64,000 bases of DNA from Lytechinus variegatus (Eukaryota; Echinodermata; Echinoidea; Temnopleuroida; Toxopneustidae): the NCBI RefSeq assembly GCF_018143015.1, contig NC_054756.1, forward strand, positions 19,489,361 through 19,553,360. Reading direction: 5' to 3'. How positions within the stretch are numbered: position 1 is the stretch's first letter; each line of letters starts with the position of its first letter. Below the pieces are notes generated by a model, which was not told the origin of the DNA, did no database searches, and saw nothing but the letters and a program-made list of their open reading frames with translations. Shown piece after piece: positions 21,801-32,866 of this stretch. The translations under genes and the position numbers were made by a program.

Positions 21801-24568
21801 GATATATGCGAAATGCATGTATATTACAAACATTTTATGTTTACAGATATTTTGATAAAAGAAGAAAGTTTGAAAAGAAAAAAAAAATTGATGGGTGAGT
21901 AAAGCGCGTCAAAGAAACGATATCAAAAATCATTTGGCGGACAGTATTCGAATTTCACAAGGAAATCGTATATGTCTCAATAGTTCAATCTCTGTTCTTT
22001 TTTTTCTTTTTATATAATATGATAACTCAATCAAGTGAAGTAACTTAGAGAACAAAAACAAATTAACATCTAACGTCCACGTCTGCGCTAAACTGATGAG
22101 AAATTTAGAATGTCAACGCTTCGTTTATGGATCTTGAAATTTGACTCTTGATTTTGACAATGTGTGTGCAACATTATGATGTGCAAATACAAGAAGATTG
22201 ACAGTTGTAAAAGTGAAGATTTATTTGGGATATTTCGCTCTGTGACGTAAGAACAAGAATACAGTAAATGTATTAAAAATGACAGTCAAATGACAGGATT
22301 GGAAGGTCTTTGTCGATAATTGGAGAGGCGAATCTGTACTTTCGTCCTTAGCTTCGGAGCTAACAGGAAATGGCTAATGTGTCATATGTCCAATGTCCAG
22401 GATGAAACTCCTCTTTTGATTCATCAATTTTCGAAAAGACTTCTTGGTAATTCATTGTCACGACAGTCATTTTTCGATACATTTTTTTAAATCCGTCGTG
22501 GAGTGAAAAACAACTCAATTATCTCTAGCGTGAGAAGAAGAGTGCTCGATGATAGAGGTCGGATTCATGACTGAAAAGTATTTGTTTTTATTTGTAATGA
22601 CTAAGATATGAATTTTTTTGAAAAAAAAATATTTGCAAATTTAACACCCAATTTCACCTCAGATTTTTTTCATTTTTTCGAGATATCATATGTGTAATTT
22701 ATTTGAACGTTTTCACAAAGAAAAAATGTATTTCCTTGTTTTTAGAATTTCTTTTCCGTCTTTTGTTTTTTACTGTTTTTAAAGGAAAATATTACAGACC
22801 ATTATTTTACAAGTAAATTTAATCCTAGATTTATTTAGCAGACCAATTAGAATAGAAAATAATAATAGATAATGATATAGGTATATTAACTCAGGGAAGC
22901 CACTTCAGTTCTATAAACTGTTCTCCCAGCGAGCCCTGCTATTATTATTAGCCCAGCTGGGCTGCCTATTAGGCATTCAAGGAATCTTCTTCCTACCAGG
23001 TACCCATTTACCTCTCATGCCTCTCCTGGGTTGAGTGCAGCACAGTGTGGATAAATTTCTTGCTGGAAATTATTATTATTATTATCATAAGTAGTATTAT
23101 TATCATTATCATTATTATTATTATTAGTGTTTTTATCATTATTATTATCATTATCATCATCATCTTTATTCGAACCCCGAACCCACTACTCTCTGTTTTA
23201 AAGTCAGAAGACTAATCCGCTCGGCCAAAACGCAAGCTCCATCAATAATTACCCCTTTATGAATTTCATCTCCCAAATTCTTTGTACACAGAGTATAAAA
23301 GGAGCCATTATCCCGGGCAGAAATTACCTCATAAAAAGTCATAGCTATTATTCGCATTATTTGTTTTTGATGTGTCGGTGGCCGCACTCTCCCAAGAATA
23401 ATAAAAATATTAAACAAATTGATTACAAATATAACAAACAATTTTGTTTGCTTTTGTTTGTGTGAAGAAAGGAGACTGAAATGAAATTCTTAACTCAAGT
23501 TTTTACTGAACAATTTGTTTTACTCCACAATTTAAATGATTTGAGTTTAATTGGGACTCCTGGCCATTGTCATTTTAAACAGCATTTAACATCTTGAGGG
23601 GAATTTCCTTTTGAATTCATTTTCTTTTCGTTAAAAAATATAGGCTCTTTTTAAAACATTTGTTAAAAAAACAACAGGAGTTGGAATATTTGATAGCTAA
23701 GAAAAAAAAATAAGTTGCCCGCTCATTTTAAGAAGTGGCGATTCACCTTATAATTTGGTTTTCAAAAATGTCAGCAGGTTACATGATAACTAAAAATGTA
23801 TATTTTGTAGAACAGGCTTAGTGCCTCATATTTTTTTAATAATACTGCACTGTATTGGTTATATGGCTGTAGACATCAGATCCCATTTTTTTCATGCAAC
23901 TTGTATCTCAGTTTCCTTCGTATACTTGTTCGTTTAAAAACCTCCATAATTATGTCGTCTTGGATAACCAGTTGTGTTTTTTTTAATCCTATCAATCGTT
24001 GTTGGGAAACCACTTCATAATCAGAGCTTCTATATTTTGTTTTGGCTACTTTATTTACCAAATCACCTATCTTTATTCAGATAACACTGACATTAAGTCA
24101 TCACTTTGCAACATTCCTATTTTTGGGTGGGGGGCGGTGGGGAGGATACGTGGGTAGGGTTTTTTTATCATTATTATGGTTGTTATTTTGTCTTTTTTGT
24201 GTAACTAACTTGTGTTTATGTGATTTGCAATCACCTAATAATCATTTGTAAATTTTATGATTTATTTTGATTTGTTATAATAAAAACAGAAATAAAAATA
24301 ATATAGGCCCATATAATGACAGATTGATTGTGATGAATTCCCCTCAAAACGGGTTATCTTTACAAAATTGTGTTTACCTAATAATACTTAAGAATGCAAG
24401 TCAAACAAGACTGTCCTTTATTATCTTGCAAGAGAGTAATCATTATGAAACAAACAACAAGAATAGGAAGAACCAGGAAACAGCACATCGGTACTTACCT
24501 TGAGCCAAAACAAAGTTCGGTCGTAAGCTGATACATGTCAGAATGATATAATTGATATACGAATTCAT
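9964..24568 (-). CDS. Secreted/surface protein: signal peptide, WSC, sushi pair, somatomedin B (partial gene)
   Basis: Four minus-strand exons can be chained by splice sites and phase: 24499-24568 (signal peptide), 19391-19747 (WSC), 18457-18834 (two sushi-like modules), 9964-10080 (somatomedin B). Every junction is phase 1, so each internal exon is a symmetric 1-1 module. No stop codon is reached at the last exon, which ends in a GTGAGT donor, so the gene continues beyond the left part of the window or has exons missed here. WSC and sushi domains usually bind carbohydrate or protein ligands outside the cell; somatomedin B is a disulphide-rich protein-binding module. Linking the somatomedin B exon across an 8.4-kb intron filled with mobile DNA is plausible by phase but unproven. 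An extracellular recognition or matrix role is inferred. Confidence 0.7.
10140..10335 (-). repeat. tRNA-derived SINE, minus strand
   Basis: Reading the minus strand from about 10325, GCAGTGCTACAGCCCCTCGC is followed by ATGGGTTCGAGCCCACC, a clear B box, then a non-tRNA body (GTGTCTCCCGTGTTCAATAG...). No tRNA cloverleaf can be drawn, so it is a SINE or its remnant rather than a tRNA gene. Confidence 0.55.
10336..11425. other. Intronic AT-rich stretch
   Basis: Lies in the long intron between the somatomedin B and sushi exons. Poly-C runs start this stretch and recur at 10461. No coding signal or RNA gene is recognised. Confidence 0.6.
11426..11955 (+). repeat. ~540-bp tandem duplication, unit 1
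   Basis: From GGCTTTTTTTCTCTCTC to TTTGTGTGTCACATCT, this block is followed at once by a second copy (11956-12542) with only scattered differences. It carries an AAAG microsatellite near 11710 and the phrase TTTCCCGCCACTTTTC near its end. Confidence 0.93.
11956..12542 (+). repeat. ~540-bp tandem duplication, unit 2 with inserted hairpin
   Basis: Second copy of the preceding block. It differs by about 49 extra bases that create a perfect inverted repeat, 11983-12006 against 12016-12039, around a 9-bp loop, and by a longer AAAG run (12291-12314). Confidence 0.93.
12598..12885 (+). repeat. Segmental repeat X, copy 1
   Basis: Runs from TCTCAAATATTTTAAAC through ATTACTACTGAATTGACATA and GGTCATTTCCCGCC to a poly-C/CT tract. 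A diverged copy in the same order and orientation lies at 13467-13738. Confidence 0.8.
13179..13430 (+). repeat. Segmental repeat Y, copy 1
   Basis: Shares with 17603-17850 the phrases CTTGACATGTATT, TTTTTTCCCGCCA and TGACAACGGCTT in the same order. With repeat X it forms part of an old tandem array that includes the TTTCCCGCC phrase in each unit. Confidence 0.7.
13467..13738 (+). repeat. Segmental repeat X, copy 2
   Basis: Diverged partner of 12598-12885, again ending in poly-C and (CT)n. Identity by eye is moderate, so the duplication is older than that at 11426-12542. Confidence 0.8.
13768..13812 (+). repeat. Short ACCATAACCATGG direct repeats
   Basis: ACCATAACC appears three times at ~18-bp spacing, followed by an AC run. 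No function apparent. Confidence 0.7.
14225..17600 (+). mobile_element. Broken CR1-group LINE (endonuclease plus reverse transcriptase)
   Basis: The element is 5'-truncated within its second ORF: it opens at KPDIILGTESWL (from 14246), the AP-endonuclease start, and continues after a DNA-transposon insertion. Endonuclease motifs include GGDFHVPGLTW (about 15101) and GLSDHC (about 15321). Reverse transcriptase follows: IGPDQIPN (16029), NYRPVSLTS (16198), GTPQGTLLGP (16582) and FADD (16671). The C-terminal part to 17486 has the HLNYASSAWDPY and LERVQNAAARF motifs usual in CR1/jockey-group LINEs. Damage: TAA at 15879-15881, two compensating frameshifts between about 16385 and 16464, and the insertion. 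The 3' untranslated tail ends near 17600. It is inactive. The clade within the jockey/CR1 group is not certain. Confidence 0.92.
14298..14805. mobile_element. 508-bp non-autonomous DNA transposon inserted in the LINE endonuclease
   Basis: The ends are inverted: CCCGGGGGGGGGGGCACTC on the left and its complement, ending in a longer C run and CCCGGG, on the right; similarity continues inward over GTGCCGCGG. It is flanked by the 8-bp duplication ACATCAAC (14290-14297 and 14806-14813). The interior is GC-rich compared with everything around it and has repeated CTTGGAACG or CTTGGAGCG phrases. The LINE reading frame resumes exactly after the duplication. An 8-bp target duplication suggests hAT-like or similar mobilisation. 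Confidence 0.88.
17603..17850 (+). repeat. Segmental repeat Y, copy 2
   Basis: Diverged partner of 13179-13430, separated from the rest of the array by the LINE. This shows that the LINE landed inside the older array. Confidence 0.7.
17879..18100. mobile_element. 222-bp MITE with 8-bp target duplication
   Basis: Inverted ends AGTTTACTTGCAAAAGG and its complement extend inward over GGGTTAGGTCCAC. It is flanked by TTCATTTC at 17871-17878 and 18101-18108. The 8-bp duplication fits a hAT-type MITE. No coding potential. Confidence 0.85.
18457..18834 (-). CDS. Sushi (CCP) pair exon
   Basis: The 378-bp exon lies between an acceptor (TTTTTTGTCAACAG) and a GTAAGT donor, in phase 1 on both sides, and encodes 126 residues. 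The second module is a clean sushi domain (CATPTAP... FFDCD... LTCGYYGDW ...PDC, four cysteines with the conserved tryptophan). The first is looser (DCFNPGY... CPPPS ... ITCTASGNWTNPPPTC), with a long loop between its first two cysteines. Three N-glycosylation sequons (NAS, NWT, NQT) fit an extracellular protein. Confidence 0.88.
19391..19747 (-). CDS. WSC domain exon
   Basis: The 357-bp exon sits between an acceptor (TTCTTTCTTTGTTCAG) and a GTAAGA donor, phase 1 on both sides. It encodes YLGCFYDNSRREPLPDL at the start, MTIELCRDIC, YFGLQTGAQCLCGG in the middle and CNRPCSGNSRQLCG near the end, the ordered signature of WSC domains. Twelve cysteines are present; canonical WSC has eight, and the four extra ones lie in an insertion between the first strand and MTIELC. 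WSC domains occur in polycystin-1, Kremen and fungal sensors and are thought to bind carbohydrate. Confidence 0.92.
19748..22880 (-). other. First intron of the WSC/sushi gene, proximal part
   Basis: AT-rich and without recognised exons. Short open stretches on both strands (for example 20878-21138) lack splice partners or domains. A TC-rich patch lies at 20325-20400. Confidence 0.6.
22885..23240 (-). mobile_element. tRNA-derived SINE with conserved-type body, minus strand
   Basis: On the minus strand it begins near 23240 with GCGTTTTGGCCGAGCGGATT (A box) and AGTGGGTTCGGGGTTCGAA (B box), a Ser/Leu tRNA-like head. An (ATT/ATC)n tract and then a body, CTGTGCTGCACTCAACCC ... GAGGTAAATGGGTACCTGG, follow. 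That body resembles the shared central domain seen in many marine invertebrate SINEs; the assignment is by memory of the family, not by search. Confidence 0.75.
23066..23165. repeat. (ATT)n/(ATC)n microsatellite
   Basis: Simple trinucleotide tract interrupted by GTA and ATC units, inside the SINE between head and body. Confidence 0.9.
24499..24568 (-). CDS. Signal-peptide exon of the WSC/sushi gene
   Basis: The ATG is the complement of 24566-24568. Twenty-three codons (MNSYINYIILTCISL... VLAQ) form a short hydrophobic signal peptide with a plausible cleavage after VLA. The exon ends in phase 1 at a GTAAGT donor, joining to give Asp as the first codon of the WSC exon. No TATA box is seen upstream. 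Confidence 0.82.
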
Positions 24569-24569
24569 A

Positions 24570-26225
24570 TTGAAATAACACTTCGAATAATACTCCCTGA
24601 ATATCACCCTTCACTCAAAATGGAGGTACAAGAATCCGTTTGATGTAGTAGTTTGATGTATTCTTTATTAGAGTGTTTGTTGCACGCTGAGATTAATATG
24701 TGTACGTGTTATTTGACTTGGCAACTGTGCCCGCTTTCATACCAAATTTATGTACAAAATCATATTATGTGTATTCATTTTGCACCAAACAAAATGAAAT
24801 TTTGGCAGGCGCACATTAAACGTAATGCTCGGCTGCTCTTTTGTTGAGAATTAGACATTGTGTGCTGACTCCAATAGTTTCACACATGCGCATACGCACC
24901 CTACCCCCCCCCCCCCACGTAAATAATTACCGGTAAAAAAAGTATCTGAATGTTTATTTTGGCTTATTCTCCAAAGCTACCGTGGGCTCTGCCCCAGACC
25001 CCATGCGTGTGCATTAGTTGCTCTTCATGTAACCTTCAAAGGACTCTTTAACCCCCCCCCCCCTTTACGTTTAATCGCTGGCGTGCAGGGGGTGTCTTGG
25101 TTCCACACCCAAGGGAAAGTAAAATATAGGCGGCAACGTAATGAAATTAAAACAGTAAAAATAATGCGGAAAATAATGGAAAATATATCACATAAGTTGA
25201 GTTTCATTTCAAAAGCCGATTTTTCTTTTCGGACACACATCGCTCGATGGCTACTTTTTTTACAAATTTTCCCACGCTGCTATGTTGTACGTGCCCCCTC
25301 TAAATTGATTCAATACGCAGTTTCTTTGTATCAGTGTGTTGTGTAAAAGTTATATAATGTATATACCCGCGATTTGATTTAAAATAGCTGAAATCTGTAA
25401 GGTTTAAAATGGCTTTGATAACAAGAGGCTCCGCCCCAGACCCCACCCGCATAGCACTGGCTTACAGATGGAACGGTTGGGCTATGGCCCAAAAAAGTTC
25501 TACATCCAATAATAAAAATGAAAAGGGGAAGAAAGCAAAGGAAAAGTGTAAGATATTACGTTATCTATCGGATATGGAGTTAAAAAAATATCTCAAAGTT
25601 AGATTCTCTTGAAAAGGTGATTTTTTTTATTCGCTCGCTCAGGATCTACGTTAAGCAGCTTTTGTCACATGCGCCATACTGTTCCCACTTTGCTCGCTCG
25701 CAACTTTATTTAAAAGATTAATTCTGCCCGATTACGCCATATGTGCACCCCTCATTTTTTTTCCTTGTTATTCCACTGCCTGTTCTTTTATGACCAGTAT
25801 TTTTTTTTTGCTTCTTACCCCTCTGGCCACCGGCCCCTGACAAAACCACACTCACAAAGCATTCTCCGTCAGCTCATAGCTTTGTTTTTCAAGATCTGTC
25901 AAATAGGTCGATATCAAGAATGTTTTCATGCAACTTTTTTCAACCATGCGTCAGTCTTGTTTGCGCCAAAAGTCTAACATGAAAGAAGAAAAAATGATAT
26001 TTACTTTAGGAACTTTGTTTTCCGAATGGATAGCGGTGAAAAACATAATATTGTAACTTGCTCGTGCAAGTAGAAATTTGGTAGAACCACTTTAAATTTC
26101 ATTACCTAAGTCATAAAAAAGCATTATGAACGTAGAGATGGGCTTCAAATGAAGAAGGGGAGGCATTTCTTTTCATTGATGTACATCTCATGAAGCAAAC
26201 CTATGATTATTATGGCCCAAATTAC
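24570..26225. other. Intergenic stretch between the two minus-strand genes, part 1
   Basis: Contains the presumed upstream region of the WSC/sushi gene and poly-C runs at 24904 and 25050. A short phrase occurs twice, at about 24987 (CTCTGCCCCAGACCCCATGC) and 25427 (CTCCGCCCCAGACCCCACCC). No gene is recognised. Confidence 0.55.
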
Positions 26226-26229
26226 AGTG

Positions 26230-26385
26230 AATTACTGGTTCGTATTTTTTTTTCATAATGCGACGCACTGTATATGAGTATGGATTGACACCTTGCCAAA
26301 GCACTATAGGCCGCGGTGGGATTCGAACTCACGACCCTCTCATTACAAGACGAGAGTCGGAACCGCTACAGCAAGATGCTTTATA
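26230..26385 (-). repeat. tRNA-derived SINE (Thr-like head), minus strand
   Basis: On the minus strand the head reads GCATCTTGCTGTAGCGGTTC with a B box GTGAGTTCGAATCCCACC. An imperfect anticodon stem-loop with TGT can be drawn but with an 8-base loop, so it is a SINE head or tRNA pseudogene rather than a functional tRNA. Confidence 0.6.
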
Positions 26386-26849
26386 AATACAGGACACTGG
26401 GGGTATACATGACAGAAGAAGGAATCGTCGATGCCACAACATCAACATTTCTTTTTAAGTAATATGAAATAGTTTAGTTTTCCCACAAAAATTATCAACA
26501 TTTGATTTGACTCCACCTCCAGCCCCGATTATTCTTGATCATGCGGTTTTTAATGGATTCGGTAACAAGCTCTTTATACATAAAATAACAAAACAAGACT
26601 CCATATTTTTTTTTATTTCAGGTATGTATTATTTGAAATATAATTCTGTGTAACGTAATAAAATATACTTGACACCAACAAACAACACGTATTAATATTG
26701 CATAGTGTAATTCTTACCACTTATTTAGCAATTGATTATGAAATACTGTAGGCCCGAAAACACACAAAAGAAAGCTTTTACAAGGTTATTGTAATTGTTA
26801 CTTATTTGTTTCTGAGGGGTTTTCGATTTGATGAAAGAATCAATGTTAA

Positions 26850-27346
26850 AGGGGAAGTTCACCCTGACAAAAAGTTTATTGTAAAAATAGCAGAAAAAAT
26901 AACAAAAAATATTGCCGAAGGTTTGAGAAAAAATCATCAAATAATTAAACAGTTATTAGAATTTCAATTATTTGATTTGTGACGTCATATGCGAGCAGCA
27001 TTCCTATATAGCGAATGGTAAAAAATCAATGAAATGTCATTTTCTCAGAAAATTGAAAATGGTTTTCACTCTAACTTTTGTATATCAATAGACAAATCAT
27101 TTCATACCCGATCATGAAAAGAAAACAAAATTAAGTCATCAGGAACCATACAAAATTTGAAATTCATACATTTTGTATTACATAACACATGGGGCAGCTG
27201 CTCGTTTACGACGTCACAAATCCAAAATTTTGAACTCTAATAACTTTCTTACTCTTTAACGGATTTTCCTCAAACCTTCACCAATATTTTTTACTATTTT
27301 TTCTGCTATTTTCACAACAAAGTTTTCTTCAGGGTGAACTTCCCCT
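26850..27346. mobile_element. TTAA-flanked MITE, family 2
   Basis: Between TTAA at 26846-26849 and 27347-27350, ends AGGGGAAGTTCACCCTGA and its complement are inverted; the inversion continues over AAATAGCAGAAAAAAT. About 497 bp, non-coding. It shares the TTAA target and AGG/CCT end layout with the other MITEs but not their interior. Confidence 0.85.
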
Positions 27347-27362
27347 TTAAATGGAATAAAAT

Positions 27363-27768
27363 GAGACAAATACTAAAAGCACTGGATACTAAGCATGGAT
27401 ATGATTTTTTTATCATGATTATTCTACATTGTTCTGATTTTAGTATTCTTACACTAAGTATATTTCACTATACAAAATTTAAATAGGGCTTAGGTCTACG
27501 TTAGTACAAGCAGAAATGAAATTGAACTTGCGTTGTATTCGTTTCCTTAAACATCGCAATGAATTATATTTATTCTAAATCCGTCTATTCCCCTCTTATT
27601 CTTCATTAACATGATATTAACTTTCTCCATTCAGTACAAATATACGATTAAATCTCAATATTGAACCTTGAATATTAATTAAAATACTAAAATCAGAACA
27701 ATGTAGAATAATCATGATAATAAAAATCATATTCATGCTTAGTATCCAGTGCTTTTAGTATTTGTACT
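27363..27768. repeat. Inverted repeat pair with ~85-bp arms
   Basis: 27365-27449 and 27682-27766 are reverse complements with few differences (ACTAAAAGCACTGGATACTA ... TTCTGATTTTAGTATT). The spacer of about 230 bp is AT-rich. It directly follows the family-2 MITE. Probably a small foldback element. Confidence 0.85.
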
Positions 27769-28246
27769 CCAGATAAAGACGTTTGCAACATCGAAAATTT
27801 GAGCATCTTTGAATAAACATTTGATTAGCCAAAAAAGTATATATATCATAATATGTAATGATATATATTTGTGTGTGTGAGGGTCTTTGCGTGAAAATGT
27901 ATAATATGTATAAATGAACTTATTTATGCATCTGTACATGTATATTGTATAAAATAACATCTCGTGAATAACTTTAATTCCTTACAGTCCTTTGTCCGCA
28001 CAAATATTTTGTTTAAATCGGGCTTGTTTGTGAACTAGTTGGTCTATATGTATGTTTATTTATATGCGTGAATTGGTGAGATAATATGCGCTGAAACCTT
28101 TGGACAATCAACAGTACTTAATCAAAGGAAAGTAGGCCTACACAATGCAAACAATTTTCACTTTTTACATACCCAGTGAAACCAGTATTTTCTGGCTATA
28201 TTTATCATAGATGCTAAATGGGAATGAAACCTTTGGAAAGAATAGG

Positions 28247-28744
28247 CTTCTGTCGAAACAGAAAAATTAAAGAATAGGAACAAAGAAAGTCGGACAAAGA
28301 GTGAGAAAGTTATGAGCATTTGAATATTGCAATCACTAATACTATGGAGATCCTCCCATTGGCAATGCGACAAGGATGTGTCATGTAATGTATGTGAACA
28401 ACTTTCCCTTTGATGGACTATAAAATACCCCCGAAATGTCTCTTTTTGCTTTTTCTTAAGGTGATACAAAACTTTATCCATGGTGTATTTTTGTTTTATC
28501 TGTATGACATGCCCTCTTATAGAAAGAACACATGATCTGTCGATATAGATATGATGAAAGAGGCAGTTTAAGTGAAAAATATCCTAATGTATGATCACAA
28601 GTGACATCACACATCGTTGTCGCATTGCCAATGTGAGGATCTCCATAGCATTAGTGATCGCAATATTCAAATGCTCATAACTTTCTCACCATTTGTCTGA
28701 TTGTTCTCAAACTTTCTGTTTCTTTGATTTTTCTGTTTTCGCAC
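28247..28744. repeat. Palindromic MITE-like repeat downstream of the sushi-TM gene
   Basis: 28247-28390 and 28602-28744 are inverted copies (GAGAAAGTTATGAGCATTTG ... CTATGGAGATCCTC ... ATTGGCAATGCGACAA). It lies just beyond the likely poly(A) site of the neighbouring minus-strand gene. Confidence 0.82.
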
Positions 28745-28798
28745 AAGCTATCTTGTCCCAAAAGAACACCGCTTCGGATTTCATTTGCAAATATGCAA

Positions 28799-28804
28799 TT
28801 TATT
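28799..28804 (-). terminator. Poly(A) signal AATAAA
   Basis: AATAAA on the minus strand lies about 80 bp past the stop codon of the sushi-TM gene; a short 3' UTR would end near 28780. Confidence 0.55.
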
Positions 28805-28884
28805 GCGTGTCCCTCATTACATCAACATTCCAGCAAGTTTTTTTCTTAACACTCATTTATAGAGTTTCTTTGAAGGCTGTATTT

Positions 28885-29224
28885 TCACGTGGACTGCACC
28901 TCGCTCTGGGTGTGATTCGTGTATTCATGATCACGTGACCGACTCCTGTCAGCTACGCGTGCCCTTGTCATATTAAGGCCATCGGCATCTATGATGTCAA
29001 TTCCTCCATTGTCTGTATGTATGGGATTGTCCAAACCGTCAGACTGTTCACTGATCCCATCCATACCGGCGATGGCGCCATTAATAGCGTTCTTATCTAC
29101 GTTAATCTTGATGGAGTCGTATAACGATCCTGGCCTGGACATTTCGAAGTTTTCAGGTGGATATTCCGGAAACTTTGGACTTCTCCTGATTATCTTCGGA
29201 GATGAAGCATGCGTTTGGCGTCGC
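28885..29224 (-). CDS. Cytoplasmic-tail exon of the sushi-TM gene
   Basis: The final exon starts in phase 2 after an acceptor ending AATCAAG, and runs 112 codons to TGA. It encodes a charged, disordered-looking tail with repeated Ser/Arg near the end (RVADRSRSRDHEYTNH). YTNH fits the YxN pattern bound by Grb2-type SH2 domains if phosphorylated; this is speculation from the motif. Confidence 0.83.
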
Positions 29225-32200
29225 CTTGATTAAAAAAAATGTAACATGCACAACAAAGGTTAATACCAATTGAAAAACACTTTGTTATCATTGATATGCT
29301 TTTGCGATGATTGAGCAGGACATTTTTCTTCTTTTTAAAGACACAAGCAAAGATAATTTTTGAAGTGTAATTTTAAATCGTTCGACTGTGGTCATCTGGT
29401 TTGGAATATGACGAATTAATTAATTTCCTTCAAAATAATTTTCGATTTTTGTATGTCAGAAGTTAGCGGGATGTGTCAAAATGTAGAGCTTCAATTTAAA
29501 CAAAAAATACATTGAAATACTCGGCTTCACAATTCTAATTATAAATCCACATCCAAGGCTACGGTGCAATTTGATATTATTTCCAAGTCTCTTCATAGAT
29601 TAGAAGCTTCATTAAAAATTTTGATAATCATGACAACATATTTTGAAAATCTTATAACGCTATCAAATAATTAAAAATGACTTACTTTCTTCTGAAGATA
29701 CATATGACTATAACCACGAAAACGAAGAGGGTAATGACGGCTACTATAATGGAGATGATAAGTGATAATGTATCTGAAAGATATAAACAAAATTAATGTT
29801 GGTGATGTGTTTGAAATAGAAGCTTAAACATTGATGAAGCGGCATAAAGGTAACACTTATATAGATCATTATGTCAATATTCAACATTTTAATTACACAT
29901 TTGAAAGCAGTTCGTATTCTGTATAACAGTTTCATGGGAATCATCTTGGTGAATGGTTATATTGATAGTTCAAGCAAGGCACAACTTCAGAAAAATCATA
30001 AATACATATACATTTTTTGTATGATTTGATGGAGACATTTAAAGTTCACCTGAATTCTAAATATGCGCGTTATTGTCATTTCAGTCTTTTCTTCCTTATT
30101 ATGTTATTTAGCATCATTGTCATAGATTTCAGGATCAACGTAAGGAAGATGATAACTACGGCAATAATACTAATGATAATAATAGTCCTAATGAGAAGAA
30201 CTAGAAGAAGAAGAATAACAACAACAAAAGAGAATAATAAAAATAAAAATAATAAACAATAACAATAATAATATGATGATGATGACGATTATAATTATGA
30301 TAATAAATATCATTATCATCATCCTCATCCTCACCATCATCATCGAGATCATGGTAATACCAGACGTCATTGAAGAAGGAAAGACGACACTTAAGGGATA
30401 GAATAATAAAGAAAGAATATTTCTTTATTACTCCATCCCTAGAGTGCCATCTATCCATCTTCATCACCAATACATATCTGCACTTCTCTTCATGTGCCAT
30501 TTGAAATAAGATCCTTGAGTTAAGAAGAGAACTCACTTAGTTCGCAAGCTAAATCGGATGGATTCCAAATGCCATTGGCTAGACAAGCTGACGAAGGTGG
30601 GTCATAGTTTGTGGAATAGCCAGTGTCACAGGTGAAGTAGAGGGTATCTCCGGTCTTATAAACTGCTAGAGTGCCGTTGTGACGAGTGGCTGCTACTGGG
30701 GAGGGCGCATCACAAAAAGCATCAACTGCTAGGGAAAACGAGAAAAAAGATACATGCTTTTAAAGTTGTGATTTGCAACAAAATCAGTACTAAGTAAAGT
30801 GATTGGTTGGCTCTATGTAGTGAGGGAAGAGCCAAACATCATATAATTAACGTAAAAGTGAGGCATTAGATGAAAATATGACGAGAGCTGGTTTAAGGAT
30901 GAAAATCTGGATGTTATGGAATCTTCATCATTGATTTAAGCATTCATCTTGCGAGCTCAGCACCTGTTTGCAAAGTGTCTTTTAAAGTTCCACACGCTTT
31001 CATTTCCTTCTTGGGTGGGCATTTGTGTAGGTTATGGGTTTGAGTTAGTGTGCCTGATGGTGTATGGAAAGTCCGAGGTTCGATTCTCGGCACGGTCCTT
31101 GACCAAGGCATATATGTCTACACTGCTATCTTATCTTGCATCATGAAAATGCTTTATTCATTATTGATACCAACATTTGTACGTTTTAAAGAATGGAGAT
31201 AATTTGTATGTTTATCATCAGATTCACATTAGCATTAAATGTTTCTGATGAAGCTCCCACTGTGATTTGTTTTAGTGCTGTAGTCGACTTCGTACAAACT
31301 TTAATAAATGATTTTTTGTTAAATATATAGCGTTTGCCAGCATTGCGATTCAAGCTTTCATCTTCCCTGCATTTGCTACATTTGGTACTCAAGTGCTCAT
31401 ACTGATGTTCAGATTCAGTTAGTCATATTGTAATAATGAACAGTTACACACCAATTAAAACTTAAAAAGTTAGTGTTTTTACAGTGAAAGCCCACCTAGA
31501 CGACATTTTTTTCAAGCAGAAGAAATCTGTTTCACAAAAAAATCTTTTGAAAAATATCAAATTCATTAATTTTCTTTAGTTTATTTTGTGACGTCACATA
31601 ATAGTAACTGCCCGTATTTGATTTTAGTTGTACATTCATTGCGGGGTTTTTAATCATGTTTTCATTCTAATAAACTTGTTTATACATGTATATATAAATA
31701 TGAAGAGAGCAATAGTAGGCGTAGCTTAAAGGTCAAATCCACCTTAGAAAAATGTTGATTTGAATCAATAGAGAAAAATCAGACAAGCGAAATGCTGAAG
31801 ATTTCATCAAAATCGGATGTAAAATAAGAAAGTTATGACATTTCTAAGTTTCGCTTATTTTTAACAAAATAGTTATATGAACGAGCCAGTTACATCCAAA
31901 TGAGAGAGTTGATGATGTCACTCACTCACTATTTCTTTTGTTTTTTATTGTTTGAATTATACAATATTTCAATTTTTACGAATTTGACGGTTAGGACCTC
32001 CTTGCCTGAAACACAAAATGTTAAAATAATGAAATTCCACGCGTTCAGGGAGGAATGAAACTTCATTTCACATGACAATGACGAGAAAATCAAAATATTT
32101 CAAATTTCAAACAATAAAAAACAAAAGAAATAGTGAGTGAATGACATCATCGACTCTCTCATTTGGATGTAGCTGGCTCGTTCATATAACTGTTTTTATG

Positions 32201-32822
32201 AAATGAAGCGAAACTTTGAAATGTCATAACTTTCTTATTTTACATCCGATTTTGATGAAATTTTCAGTGTTATGCTTGTTGAATTTTTCTCTTCTTATGT
32301 AAGTCAAGTTTTTGTTGGGGTGGACTTGTCCTTTAAATGAAGGTTCCTCAGAGTTATCTGCCCTTGGAAACATTAATGTGTGATGCAAAAGAAATCTCTC
32401 TGCCGGGAATTGAATCAGGGCCCCTAGCTTTGAACGCCGGTGCCTTAACCACTAAACCACAGAGACGGGTTAGTGACTAGGACGACTTCGATCCGATTGA
32501 CCGTCAGATAAACAAATTTTCGACACCACCATTAAATTTCCTTTGTCGGATGTAGGTGAATTTTTAACAATGACAAGCCGCCATGCCTCAATTGGATCAA
32601 AGTTATTACGTAGATACAGTACATGTATGGGACAATTTATACAAATGTGAGAAATTATACATGTAAAGAGACCTTTTTTCGGCATCACCAATTTTTCCAA
32701 AGGGTAGATAGCTCTAAGGAATCTTCCTTTAAGTCATACCATTGTTTTCTTCATTCATTTCTTTCAAATCATTTTAAAATACAAGAGTTGCTAGAGCTGC
32801 TTTACATGTATAACTTCTTACA

Positions 32823-32866
<44 letters not shown>

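Noticed and set aside
26300-26372. tRNA-Thr gene
   Set aside because: A TGT loop can be drawn only with an 8-base loop and weak pairing; the sequence continues into a SINE-like tail.
32396-32466. tRNA-Glu gene
   Set aside because: A and B boxes and acceptor pairing are present, but the anticodon stem is mispaired. Treated as a SINE head or pseudogene.
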